This document shows, in pieces, positions 9,564 to 17,420 of a stretch of DNA of 64,000 bases; the first letter of the stretch is position 1, and the number at the start of each line of letters is the position of its first letter. The position numbers were made by a program, and so were the translations under genes. The notes below the pieces were generated by a model that did no database searches, was not told the origin of the DNA, and saw nothing but the letters and a program-made list of their open reading frames with translations. Origin of the DNA: Anaerolineaceae bacterium (GTDB lineage: Bacteria > Chloroflexota > Anaerolineae > Anaerolineales > Anaerolineaceae); assembly GCA_030653365.1 (NCBI GenBank), contig JAURZL010000007.1:1-64000 (forward strand), written 5' to 3'.

Positions 9564-10919
9564 ATGAAACGGTCCGCTTGGCGCTATTTATTCAAATCAG
9601 AAGATATTCGCAAGAAATTACTAATAACATTGCTGTTGCTGGTAATTTACCGGTTGGCAGCCAACGTGCCGGTCCCTGGGATCAACCGTGAGGTTATCGC
9701 AGGTTTAGTAAGCCAGGGAGGAGCAGCGGGTAATCTCTTAGGGTTACTGGACCTGTTATCAGGTGGAACAATTTCTAATTTTTCCATTCTGGCGATGGGT
9801 GTTTATCCCTACATTACAGCACAAATTATTCTTCAATTGTTAGTTCCCATTATTCCAGCCTTGGAAGCCAAGATGAAAGAAAACCCGCGCGAAGGACAAA
9901 AGTGGATGGAACGCTGGACAGTAATACTGACTGTTCCAATGGCTTTGCTTTCTGCTGTGGGTCAGATTAATATCTTCAATTCTATGGCACAACAATTAGG
10001 TGGGCAGACAGTTCTGACGTTTCAATTTGGGTTGAGTGAAGCGAATGCTATTCCTACATTGACTATTCTGGTCAGTATGATGGCCGGAACTATGTTTGGT
10101 ATTTGGTTAGGACAATTGATTTCTGAGTATGGTATTCCAAAACAGGGACTTTCCTTGATCATTTTTGCAGGTATTGTTGCGCAAATTCCGATCAATCTGG
10201 TTAGATTATTCTCCGATCAACAGAATGGCTGGTGGTTATTCCTGATGACAATTGTTATCCTGGTCTTAACCATTTTTGCTATTGTGTTTGTCCAGCAAGG
10301 TCGCCGGCATGTTCCAGTTTTATTTCCTGGACGAAGAATTGGCAGCCGAATGTCGATGCCAGTACGCAGTAATTTACCATTAATGGTTAATATGGCTGGT
10401 ATGATCCCGTTGATTTTTGCTCAATCAATTATTACATTTCCGGCTATTCTGGCATCCTATTTTATGAACAGCCAGACTACCTGGGTGGCTAATTTTACAA
10501 CTGGAATTTACAACCTGTTCAATGGGCAAAGTTTTGCTTATGCAATTATGTTCTTTTTGATGGTGGTATTATTCACCTTCTTTTATACGGATGTATTATT
10601 TGCCCAGCAAAACTATGGTGAAAACCTGAAACGTCAAGGTGCTCAGATTCCAGGTGTATTACGGGGTGCTCCAACCCAAAAGTACCTGACGAAAGTTCAA
10701 CGTCGAATTACTTTCCCGGGAGCTTTTTTCCTCGGCCTAGTTGCAGTTTTACCTTACATTGTCAATCTTCTCCTACCGCAAAGTATCGGTGGAGCAAGTC
10801 TCTTCCTGGTAAATTCTGCTGGTTTGTTGATTGTGGTTGGTGTTGTACGTGACACTTTCAACATCATCGAAACTGAACTTAAGCTACATGGTTATGAAGA
10901 AAGTCTGATCAAGGGATAA
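9564..10919 (+). CDS. secY: Preprotein translocase subunit SecY
   Basis: The 451-residue polytopic protein is SecY, the channel of the Sec translocon in the cytoplasmic membrane. Visible are the plug region after TM1 (RLAANVPVPGINREVI), about ten hydrophobic segments, and the cytosolic ribosome/SecA loop containing GRRIGSRMSMPVRSNLPLMV and NLKRQGAQIPGVLRGAPTQKYL. AAGGAG precedes the ATG. Co-location with ribosomal genes is conserved across bacteria. Confidence 0.97.
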   Translation: MKRSAWRYLFKSEDIRKKLLITLLLLVIYRLAANVPVPGINREVIAGLVSQGGAAGNLLGLLDLLSGGTISNFSILAMGVYPYITAQIILQLLVPIIPALEAKMKENPREGQKWMERWTVILTVPMALLSAVGQINIFNSMAQQLGGQTVLTFQFGLSEANAIPTLTILVSMMAGTMFGIWLGQLISEYGIPKQGLSLIIFAGIVAQIPINLVRLFSDQQNGWWLFLMTIVILVLTIFAIVFVQQGRRHVPVLFPGRRIGSRMSMPVRSNLPLMVNMAGMIPLIFAQSIITFPAILASYFMNSQTTWVANFTTGIYNLFNGQSFAYAIMFFLMVVLFTFFYTDVLFAQQNYGENLKRQGAQIPGVLRGAPTQKYLTKVQRRITFPGAFFLGLVAVLPYIVNLLLPQSIGGASLFLVNSAGLLIVVGVVRDTFNIIETELKLHGYEESLIKG

Positions 10920-10934
10920 CCGAGGAATTACTTC

Positions 10935-11594
10935 ATGACAAAGTTTATTGTATTACTTGGACCTCCAGGAGCTGGAAAAGGAACTCAGGCTCAAATCATA
11001 TCGAAGACATTGGATCTCGCACATGTTTCTTCTGGTGATATCTTCCGGGAAAATTTGAAAAATCAAACAGATCTCGGAAAATTAGCTCAGACATTCATGG
11101 ATCGTGGAGCTCTTGTCCCTGATGATGTGACCATAGCTATGATCCAAGAACGCTTAGGCCGTCCGGATTGCAATAATGGGGCTTTGTTAGATGGATTTCC
11201 AAGGACTCCAACACAGGCTAAAGCACTTGATGATATGTTGAGTGAAAACAAGCAGAATATTGAATGTGTGCCTTACATAAATGTTCCTGGTGAAGTACTT
11301 GTTGAGCGGTTAGGCGGGCGGTGGACTTGCCCGACATGTGGATTTGTCTATCATGAGAAATTTAATCCACCAATCAACGCCGGTATTTGTGATAAAGATC
11401 GAAGTGAGCTTTATCAACGAGTCGATGATAAGGCAGATACAGTCAAAAAACGTATTGATGTATATTGGGAACAGACTTCACCATTGATAGAGTATTATCG
11501 CGAAAATGGAACATTGGCAGAAATTGATGGAACCCAAGCAATTGAGATAGTTACTTCTCAATTATTGGAAGCAATTCAAAGGAGTAATTCCTGA
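10935..11594 (+). CDS. adk: Adenylate kinase
   Basis: The 219-residue enzyme converts AMP + ATP to two ADP in the cytoplasm. The P-loop GPPGAGKGTQA is at residues 9-19, and the LID domain has C132, C135, C152 and D155, the Cys3-Asp zinc set seen in many Gram-positive-type enzymes. DGFPRT and the RVDDKADTVKKRIDVY segments are canonical. Its TGA overlaps the map start. Confidence 0.97.
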   Translation: MTKFIVLLGPPGAGKGTQAQIISKTLDLAHVSSGDIFRENLKNQTDLGKLAQTFMDRGALVPDDVTIAMIQERLGRPDCNNGALLDGFPRTPTQAKALDDMLSENKQNIECVPYINVPGEVLVERLGGRWTCPTCGFVYHEKFNPPINAGICDKDRSELYQRVDDKADTVKKRIDVYWEQTSPLIEYYRENGTLAEIDGTQAIEIVTSQLLEAIQRSNS

Positions 11595-12397
11595 TGATGT
11601 CCTGGGAACGTCAGATTACGATTAAATCCAAAAAAGAACTTGAGTTAATGCGATCAGCAGGAAAGATCAACGCCGAAGTATTACAGACAGTTGCGGATTT
11701 AACCCAACCTGGCGTTACCACGGGTGAATTAAATGCTGCTGCAGATGCTGTTCTCAAGAAGTATGGTGTCTATTCACCTTTTTTGAACTATCCGGGAGCA
11801 ACTCCTTATCCAGCCAGTACAACGATTAGCATCAATGAAGAACTGGTACATGGAATTCCTGGTAAAAGAGTATTAAAAGAAGGCGATATTGTTTCGGTGG
11901 ATTGTGGTACTGTTTATGAAGGCTTTGTTGCAGATTCCGCCATCACAGTAGCCGTTGGTCAATTAACTGAGGTTGCTCAGAAACTCTTATCTGTAACTGA
12001 ACAATCGCTGTATATTGGCATTGAGCAAATGGTACCTGGAAATCGAGTGGGTGATGTATCGTCAGCGATTCAAGAATTTGTTGAAGATCAAGGTTTTTTT
12101 GTCACCCGAGAATATACAGGGCATGGCGTAGGCAGGGATATGCACGAAGGGCCACAGGTTCCAAATTATGGGTTGCCAGGAAGAGGAATTATCCTTCGTC
12201 CTGGCATGACGATTGCTTTGGAGCCCATGGTGTTGGTAGGGACACCTGCGACACGAGTATTGAATGATCAATGGACAGTAATTTCCGCAGATCGTTCCTT
12301 AACTGCACATTATGAACATACTGTAGCAATTACAGAGAATGGACCAATGATTTTGACATTACTTGAGGATGGAACGAAGCCTGGACGAAAAATCTAA
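11594..12397 (+). CDS. map: Methionine aminopeptidase type I
   Basis: The 267-residue metalloprotease removes the N-terminal methionine from nascent proteins. Metal-ligand motifs are all present: VDCGTVYEGFVADSA (two Asp), TGHGVGRDMHE (His), ALEPMV (Glu) and HYEHTVAITENG (Glu). The ATG at 11594 overlaps the adk stop; AAAGGAG lies 9 bases upstream. In many bacteria infA comes next; here it does not. Confidence 0.96.
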   Translation: MMSWERQITIKSKKELELMRSAGKINAEVLQTVADLTQPGVTTGELNAAADAVLKKYGVYSPFLNYPGATPYPASTTISINEELVHGIPGKRVLKEGDIVSVDCGTVYEGFVADSAITVAVGQLTEVAQKLLSVTEQSLYIGIEQMVPGNRVGDVSSAIQEFVEDQGFFVTREYTGHGVGRDMHEGPQVPNYGLPGRGIILRPGMTIALEPMVLVGTPATRVLNDQWTVISADRSLTAHYEHTVAITENGPMILTLLEDGTKPGRKI

Positions 12398-12410
12398 GAA
12401 GAGGTATAAT
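12382..12410 (+). promoter_or_regulatory. Candidate sigma-70 type promoter for rpmJ-rpsM and downstream alpha operon
   Basis: TGGACG at 12382-12387 and TATAAT at 12405-12410 are separated by 17 bases, and the predicted start leaves a leader of about 35 bases before rpmJ with its GAGGAG site. The -35 box lies inside the end of map. The perfect -10 box and spacing are seen directly; activity is inferred. Confidence 0.5.
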
Positions 12411-12451
12411 TGCGGCTTTGGCTGTAAATTAGCTATTATTGAGGAGTTGTG

Positions 12452-12565
12452 ATGAAAGTATCACCGTCGATTAAAAAAAGATGCACAAAGTGCAAAATTG
12501 TAAAAAGACATGGCAGATTAATTGTAATCTGCGAAAACCCAAAGCATAAACAGCGACAGGGCTAA
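12452..12565 (+). CDS. rpmJ: 50S ribosomal protein L36
   Basis: This 37-residue gene encodes the zinc-binding form of L36: [20 protein letters not shown], with ligands C11, C14, C27 and H32. L36 is a small late-assembly protein near the factor-binding side of the large subunit. The ATG follows GAGGAG with normal spacing and the TAA lies 8 bases before rpsM. Confidence 0.96.
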   Translation: MKVSPSIKKRCTKCKIVKRHGRLIVICENPKHKQRQG

Positions 12566-12573
12566 GAGGACTT

Positions 12574-12963
12574 ATGGCGAGAATTGAAGGTGTAGATTTA
12601 CCGCGCAATAAGCGCATTGAAGTTGCCTTAACCTATATTTTTGGTGTTGGACCGACTCGTGCTAAAGAGATTTTAGCATTGACTAGGGTAAACCCTGATA
12701 CACGGGTACGAGATCTCACAGAAGATGATGCAAATTTATTGCGAGAATATATCGCAAAGAATTTTATTGTTGAAGGTGATTTACGACGTGCCGTGCAAAT
12801 GAATATCAAGCGGTTAGTTGAAATTGGCTGCTACCGTGGTTTACGCCACAGACGTAGTCTGCCTGTTCGTGGACAACGAACCCGCACAAACGCACGCACT
12901 CGTAAGGGTCCAAAGCGTACTGTAGCAGGTCGTGGACGTCGAAGAGGCGCAACCAAGAAATAA
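12574..12963 (+). CDS. rpsM: 30S ribosomal protein S13
   Basis: The 129-residue product is S13: [26 protein letters not shown] at the start, the [29 protein letters not shown] tail that reaches to the P-site tRNA (both stretches given in part as key signatures). S13 forms bridges to the large subunit and pairs with S19. AAGAGGA lies just upstream. Confidence 0.97.
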   Translation: MARIEGVDLPRNKRIEVALTYIFGVGPTRAKEILALTRVNPDTRVRDLTEDDANLLREYIAKNFIVEGDLRRAVQMNIKRLVEIGCYRGLRHRRSLPVRGQRTRTNARTRKGPKRTVAGRGRRRGATKK

Positions 12964-13079
12964 TCCTGATTGGACAATCGGTTGGGATGGTATAACCCCC
13001 CTCTTACATACCGCGGCAACCCAACCAAAACCAACAGGTAATTATGATGAGAACTGAAATTTGAGGTTAGTGAGGAAAT
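12964..13079 (+). promoter_or_regulatory. Hairpin-bearing gap before rpsK (candidate ribosomal-protein binding leader)
   Basis: This 116-base stretch separates rpsM from rpsK, normally a gap of about 20 bases. It contains GGTTGGG at 12980-12986 paired with CCCAACC at 13020-13026, and a nested GGTA/TACC pairing at 12989-12992/13009-13012. No U-run follows. S4, encoded two genes later, autoregulates the alpha operon in E. coli and its own gene in Bacillus by binding such leaders; that function is inference here. Confidence 0.45.
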
Positions 13080-13484
13080 ATGGCTCAAAACGTACGTACA
13101 GCTAGACGCTCTGCTTCGGCTCGAAAAGTGAAACGACAATTGTCCTCTGCGGAGGTACATATTTTTGCTTCATTCAACAATACAATTGTGACTGTATCTG
13201 ATTTACAGGGAAACACTGTTTGTTGGGCGAGTTCTGGATCAGCGGGTTTTAAGGGTTCTCGAAAAAGCACTCCATTTGCTGCACGTTTAGCTGCTGAACA
13301 AGCGCTAAAAACTGCACAACAAATGGGTGTACAGGAAGTGGACCTAATTATCAAGGGTCCAGGACCTGGTCGTGAATCAGCGATCCGTGCTATTCAAGGC
13401 ATGGGCATTAAAGTCCGTTCGATCGCAGATATTACTCCGGTAGCACATAATGGTTGCCGGCCACCGAAGAAACGCCGCGTCTAA
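13080..13484 (+). CDS. rpsK: 30S ribosomal protein S11
   Basis: The 134-residue protein shows the S11 core [40 protein letters not shown] and the C-terminal [24 protein letters not shown]11 lines the mRNA exit region of the platform. GAGGAAAT precedes the ATG. Confidence 0.97.
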   Translation: MAQNVRTARRSASARKVKRQLSSAEVHIFASFNNTIVTVSDLQGNTVCWASSGSAGFKGSRKSTPFAARLAAEQALKTAQQMGVQEVDLIIKGPGPGRESAIRAIQGMGIKVRSIADITPVAHNGCRPPKKRRV

Positions 13485-13506
13485 TTCAAATTAAGAGAGG
13501 GTAGTT

Positions 13507-14145
13507 ATGGCAAGATATACCGGTCCGGTATGTAAATTATGTCGGCGCGAAGGAGAAAAACTTTTCCTAAAGGGTGCGCGCTGCTTCAGTCCAAAATGTG
13601 CAATAGAGAAGCGAAATTATGCACCTGGTATGCATGGTCGTTCTCGCTCAACTCGTGTTGAAAGAGGATCTGACTATTCACGTCAACTTCGTGCAAAACA
13701 ACGTGCTCGCCGTACATATGGTGTGTTGGAACGTCAATTCCAACGTTATTATTCAAATGCTTTGAAAAAGCGTGGTCTCACAGGTTTGAATTTCCTTCAG
13801 ATGCTTGAACTACGTCTTGACAATGTTGTTTACCGCCTGGGTTTGGCAGATAGCCGTAATCAGGCACGACAATTTGTCAATCATGGCCACTTCACTGTCA
13901 ACAGCACAAAAGCAGACATTCCATCCATGATTTTGAAAATTGGAGATGTTGTGACTTTGCGTGAAAAATCAGCAAAACTTGAATTTTTCAAGGATATGGC
14001 TGCCGTTGCAGAAAAAAGAGCACCTTCATTATGGCTCAATCGTGATTTAGGAACGATGAGTGGAAAAGTCACTCGGTTCCCAGAACGTGCCGAAATTGAT
14101 GGCAGCCTTGATGAACAATTGATCGTTGAGTATTACTCAAGGTAA
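13507..14145 (+). CDS. rpsD: 30S ribosomal protein S4, zinc-binding form
   Basis: The 212-residue protein has N-terminal cysteines at 9, 12, 26 and 31 (CKLC and CFSPKC), the zinc-binding variant of S4, and an S4 RNA-binding domain (LRLDNVVYRLGLADSRNQARQFVNHGH). S4 nucleates 30S assembly and affects fidelity. GAGAGGG precedes the ATG. Confidence 0.97.
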   Translation: MARYTGPVCKLCRREGEKLFLKGARCFSPKCAIEKRNYAPGMHGRSRSTRVERGSDYSRQLRAKQRARRTYGVLERQFQRYYSNALKKRGLTGLNFLQMLELRLDNVVYRLGLADSRNQARQFVNHGHFTVNSTKADIPSMILKIGDVVTLREKSAKLEFFKDMAAVAEKRAPSLWLNRDLGTMSGKVTRFPERAEIDGSLDEQLIVEYYSR

Positions 14146-14191
14146 TGAGAATAAAAAATGAGTTCACTGAGTTATCTGGAAGGGGTGAAAC

Positions 14192-15172
14192 ATGTGCGCC
14201 TTAAGTAGTATGGTAACACCAAAAGTAGAACGAGAAGCCGAAGCTAGAAATTACGGTAAATTTATCATCAGTCCCCTCGAACGGGGATACGGTGTCACCC
14301 TTGGCAATACTTTACGCCGAGTACTGCTTTCCTCGCTGGATGGAGCGGCGGTCAGTTCCGTACGAATTTCGGATGTCCTGCATGAATTCAGTGACATTCC
14401 AGGAGTACGGGAAGACGTAATTCAGGTGATGCTACAGATTAAGCAATTGCACTTAATTTTGCATGATTCTGATTCAGCTCATTTACACCTGGAAGTACGT
14501 GGTGAAGGGGTTGTCACTGCAGCGGACATTCAAGTTCCTGCTGAAGTGGAAGTAGTAAATCCAGAGTTGTATTTATTTACTGTTGACAATAATCAAACTC
14601 GGCTAGAGATCGATTTTACAGTGGAACGTGGTCGTGGTTATTCCCCGGCATCTGACCGTAGTGGTCGTCTGCCAATCGGTGAATTACCTGTGGACGCAAT
14701 TTACAGTCCCGTCCGCCGTGTAAACTACAATGTAGGATCAGCTCGAGTAGGTCAAAGTACCAATTTTGACCGTTTGGAACTTGAAATTTGGACAGATGGA
14801 ACTGTTGAACCAGAAAAAGCACTTGGTGAAGCATCCAAAGTATTAATTGACCATCTGCGCTTTATTTCTGGTATTTCGGAAGAAACATTTGTTGTGAGTA
14901 GTGAACAGGAGCCAACTGGCGGCAGTCGTTTGACCAGTGAAGCTGCTGAAACACCTATTGAAAACCTTGATTTATCAGTACGTGTCTTCAATTCTTTGAA
15001 GCGTACAGGTGTAACCACCGTTGGTGATGTTCTTGATTTGCTTGAAAAAGGTGAAGAGGCAGTCATGTCGATTCGCAATTTTGGCGAGAAAAGCCTGGAC
15101 GAATTACGCCAAAAAATGATTGAAAAAGGTTTCTTACAGCAAGATGATGAAGAAGAAGATGAGACGGAGTAA
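14192..15172 (+). CDS. rpoA: DNA-directed RNA polymerase subunit alpha
   Basis: The 326-residue subunit dimerises to start polymerase assembly. The N-terminal domain (about 1-230) has the YGKFIISPLERGYGVTLGNT stretch and RRVLLSSLDGAAV; the C-terminal domain (about 255-320) has the helix-hairpin-helix pattern LKRTGVTTVGDVLDLL and RNFGEKSLDELRQKM that binds UP elements and activators. GGAAGGGG places the start at 14192; a second ATG 18 bases later is possible. It ends in an acidic tail. Confidence 0.97.
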   Translation: MCALSSMVTPKVEREAEARNYGKFIISPLERGYGVTLGNTLRRVLLSSLDGAAVSSVRISDVLHEFSDIPGVREDVIQVMLQIKQLHLILHDSDSAHLHLEVRGEGVVTAADIQVPAEVEVVNPELYLFTVDNNQTRLEIDFTVERGRGYSPASDRSGRLPIGELPVDAIYSPVRRVNYNVGSARVGQSTNFDRLELEIWTDGTVEPEKALGEASKVLIDHLRFISGISEETFVVSSEQEPTGGSRLTSEAAETPIENLDLSVRVFNSLKRTGVTTVGDVLDLLEKGEEAVMSIRNFGEKSLDELRQKMIEKGFLQQDDEEEDETE

Positions 15173-15178
15173 GCAACC

Positions 15179-15559
15179 ATGCGTCATCGTGTAGCAGGTT
15201 ACAAACTTGGTCGCACCAACGACCAGCGCAAAGGACTACGCCGAACCATGATCCGGCAGCTTTTTGATCACGAGCGAATTCAAACAACTCGTGCAAAAGC
15301 AGCCTCTATTCGTGGAGAAGCTGAACGTCTGATTACTGTTGCGCGCAACAGCGCCGAGGGGAGTGATATTGACAAAGTCAATGCACGCCGTCTGGTAGCA
15401 GCGCGACTCGGGAATGATCCCGAAATTGTGAAAAAATTATTTGATGATATTGCACCTCGCTTCATGAACCGTAAAGGCGGATATACCCGAGTTCTCAAAC
15501 TTGGTCCCAGATTGGGAGATGCTGCAGAAATGGTTTTATTGGAGTTGGTGGAAGAATAA
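15179..15559 (+). CDS. rplQ: 50S ribosomal protein L17
   Basis: The 126-residue product is L17: MRHRVAGYKLGRTNDQRKGL, MIRQLFDHERIQTTRAKA, and KGGYTRVLKLGPRLGDAAEM at the end. It follows rpoA by 6 bases, its usual partner, and sits near the peptide exit. Confidence 0.97.
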   Translation: MRHRVAGYKLGRTNDQRKGLRRTMIRQLFDHERIQTTRAKAASIRGEAERLITVARNSAEGSDIDKVNARRLVAARLGNDPEIVKKLFDDIAPRFMNRKGGYTRVLKLGPRLGDAAEMVLLELVEE

Positions 15560-15581
15560 TTCCTCCGGAATACCGGAAGAA

Positions 15582-16331
15582 ATGGCACGTTACCAAGTAA
15601 AAATAGCTTATGATGGGTCCCAATTCTTTGGCTTTCAACGCCAGGGAGAAGTCCGCACCGTGCAGCTTGAGATTGAAAATACCCTGAGAAAAATCGGATG
15701 GGAAGGTCAATCAATTCTTGCTGCAGGAAGGACGGATACCGGAGTACATGCCTCAGGACAGGTTATTGCATTTGATCTTGATTGGAAACACTCAAGTGAT
15801 GCATTAATCAAAGCGCTCAATGCAAATTTTCCTGAGGATGTCGCAGCAAATGCGGTAAAGGTGGCAAATGAGGATTTTCACCCCCGTTTTGAAGCAATTT
15901 CACGTTGCTATCATTACCGCATTTACTGCCAACCAACCAGAGATCCCTTGCGTGAACAATACGCGTGGCGCGTCTGGCCTCCAATATCTGCCCCGGAACT
16001 TCAACCAGCAGCAAAAGAACTGATCGGAACACATGATTTCTCTGCATTCGGATTACCTCCAAAAAAAGGAGGAAATACAATTCGAACGATTTTTGAAGCA
16101 GATTGGAAAAATGTCGAAGATGAATTTCTTTTTCAAGTCAGAGCGAATGCATTTCTTTATCATATGGTAAGAAAAATCGTTTTTTTGCAGGTGAAGATTG
16201 CACAAGGATTTTGGACGATTGATCAATTTCAGGATGGAATTCACCGTCAGGTTGATCAAATGCCAGGATTGGCAATCCCAAATGGGCTAACATTGGTGAA
16301 GGTACAATATCAAAATCAAATTGAAGATTAG
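15582..16331 (+). CDS. truA: tRNA pseudouridine(38-40) synthase TruA
   Basis: The 249-residue enzyme isomerises uridines 38-40 of the tRNA anticodon arm. The catalytic aspartate is D52 in AAGRTDTGVHASGQ, and RCYHYRIYC plus FLYHMVRKIV are further family motifs. The frame is open 81 bases further upstream, but that would overlap rplQ; the ATG at 15582 gives the canonical MARYQVKIAYDGSQFFGFQR start and follows a CCGGAAGA sequence. rplQ-truA-rplM-rpsI is a widespread arrangement. Confidence 0.95.
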   Translation: MARYQVKIAYDGSQFFGFQRQGEVRTVQLEIENTLRKIGWEGQSILAAGRTDTGVHASGQVIAFDLDWKHSSDALIKALNANFPEDVAANAVKVANEDFHPRFEAISRCYHYRIYCQPTRDPLREQYAWRVWPPISAPELQPAAKELIGTHDFSAFGLPPKKGGNTIRTIFEADWKNVEDEFLFQVRANAFLYHMVRKIVFLQVKIAQGFWTIDQFQDGIHRQVDQMPGLAIPNGLTLVKVQYQNQIED

Positions 16332-16367
16332 CAAAAAAGGAATGAACCCTTTTGTTTACGAGAAAGG

Positions 16368-16799
16368 ATGACCGTGGAAAAGACGTATGTCATAAAAGGC
16401 ACACCCGAATCAAACTGGTTATTGGTTGATGCCAAGAATCAGAAGCTCGGACGCCTGGCCACGCAGATAGCCAGTTATTTGTTGGGAAAACACAAACCGA
16501 CATATACGCCAGGTGTAGATATGGGCGATTTTGTTGTAGTGATCAATGCAAAAGAACTTGATATTGATCAAAAACGGTTGGATACAAAAATGTATCACCG
16601 CCATTCGTATTATCCGGGTGGTTTGAAGAGCGTTACAATGCGCCGTCAAATGGAAACTTATCCGGACCGTGTTATTCGTGCAGCAGTTTGGGGGATGATC
16701 CCTCATACCAAACAAGGGCGAAATTTAATTAAACGCCTACGAATTTACGCCGGTTCAGAGCATCCACACGAAGCTCAGAAACCAGAATCCGTAGCGTAA
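16368..16799 (+). CDS. rplM: 50S ribosomal protein L13
   Basis: The 143-residue protein matches L13 (WLLVDAKNQKLGRLATQIA, GDFVVVINAKELD, YHRHSYYPGGLKS, VWGMIPHTKQGRNLIKRLRIY). AGAAAGG lies before the ATG. It forms the usual pair with rpsI. Confidence 0.97.
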   Translation: MTVEKTYVIKGTPESNWLLVDAKNQKLGRLATQIASYLLGKHKPTYTPGVDMGDFVVVINAKELDIDQKRLDTKMYHRHSYYPGGLKSVTMRRQMETYPDRVIRAAVWGMIPHTKQGRNLIKRLRIYAGSEHPHEAQKPESVA

Positions 16800-16812
16800 A
16801 GGAGATTGATTT

Positions 16813-17205
16813 ATGGCACAATATTATGAAGGTGTTGGCCGCCGAAAACAGAGTACTGCTCGTGTTAGAGTTACTGCTGGTTCTGGCATGTTCATCATCA
16901 ACGAAAAACCTTTAGATGTTTATTTTGGCCGAATGGGCGATATGGATTCTATTCTTTCACCATTTAATGCAGTAGATCAGGACAATGCGATTTTTGATGT
17001 TACTGTTAAAGTGAGTGGTGGTGGCGTTACCGGACAGGCTGAATCAGTTCGTTTGGGCTTAGCACGTGCATTTGTAAAAATGAATGAGGATAATCTGTCA
17101 TCATTACGAAAAGCAGGTCTTCTCACTCGCGATGCCCGTGTAAAAGAACGCAAGAAACCAGGTTTAAAAAGAGCTCGAAAAGCACCAACTTATACAAAAC
17201 GTTAA
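16813..17205 (+). CDS. rpsI: 30S ribosomal protein S9
   Basis: The 130-residue protein has YYEGVGRRKQSTARVR at the start and the basic C-terminal tail KKPGLKRARKAPTYTKR, whose last residues touch the P-site tRNA anticodon loop. GGAGATT precedes the start. It is the last gene of the ribosomal superoperon here. Confidence 0.97.
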   Translation: MAQYYEGVGRRKQSTARVRVTAGSGMFIINEKPLDVYFGRMGDMDSILSPFNAVDQDNAIFDVTVKVSGGGVTGQAESVRLGLARAFVKMNEDNLSSLRKAGLLTRDARVKERKKPGLKRARKAPTYTKR

Positions 17206-17229
17206 GTCATTGGTTTATTACAACATTCA

Positions 17230-17259
17230 CAGAACTTGAGATAAATTTGTCAGGTTCTG
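17230..17259 (+). terminator. Weak hairpin after rpsI, possible terminator
   Basis: CAGAAC at 17230-17235 pairs with GTTCTG at 17254-17259 (6 bp, 18-base loop), followed by a T-rich stretch. The position after the last ribosomal gene fits termination, but the stem is short and the loop long. Confidence 0.25.
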
Positions 17260-17301
17260 TATTGTTTAATTAAACAGGATTAGAATAAGATTTTGTGGTA
17301 T

Positions 17302-17382
17302 CTTTTCATTTTCGCGGTCAGATTGCTTTTGAAAGTTATGCCCGTCAAGAACAGACTGGCTTCGTTTAATTGATATGATACA
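17302..17382 (-). repeat. Degenerate copy of the dispersed palindromic repeat (reverse orientation)
   Basis: Read on the minus strand, it begins with the family's left-end motif (TGTATCAT...) and ends with the right-end CTTTTCAT complement. The centre is strongly degenerate and no longer forms the perfect stem. It abuts the first possible start codon (GTG 17385) of the next gene, and its end supplies a TATGAT hexamer at 17374-17379. Confidence 0.55.
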
Positions 17383-17420
17383 TTGTGAGATTTTATAGAC
17401 TAAGTATTCAGGTGGATTCA

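Noticed and set aside
15501..15581. Earlier in-frame start for truA
   Set aside because: It would overlap rplQ and add residues absent from the family; the ATG at 15582 gives the canonical N-terminus.
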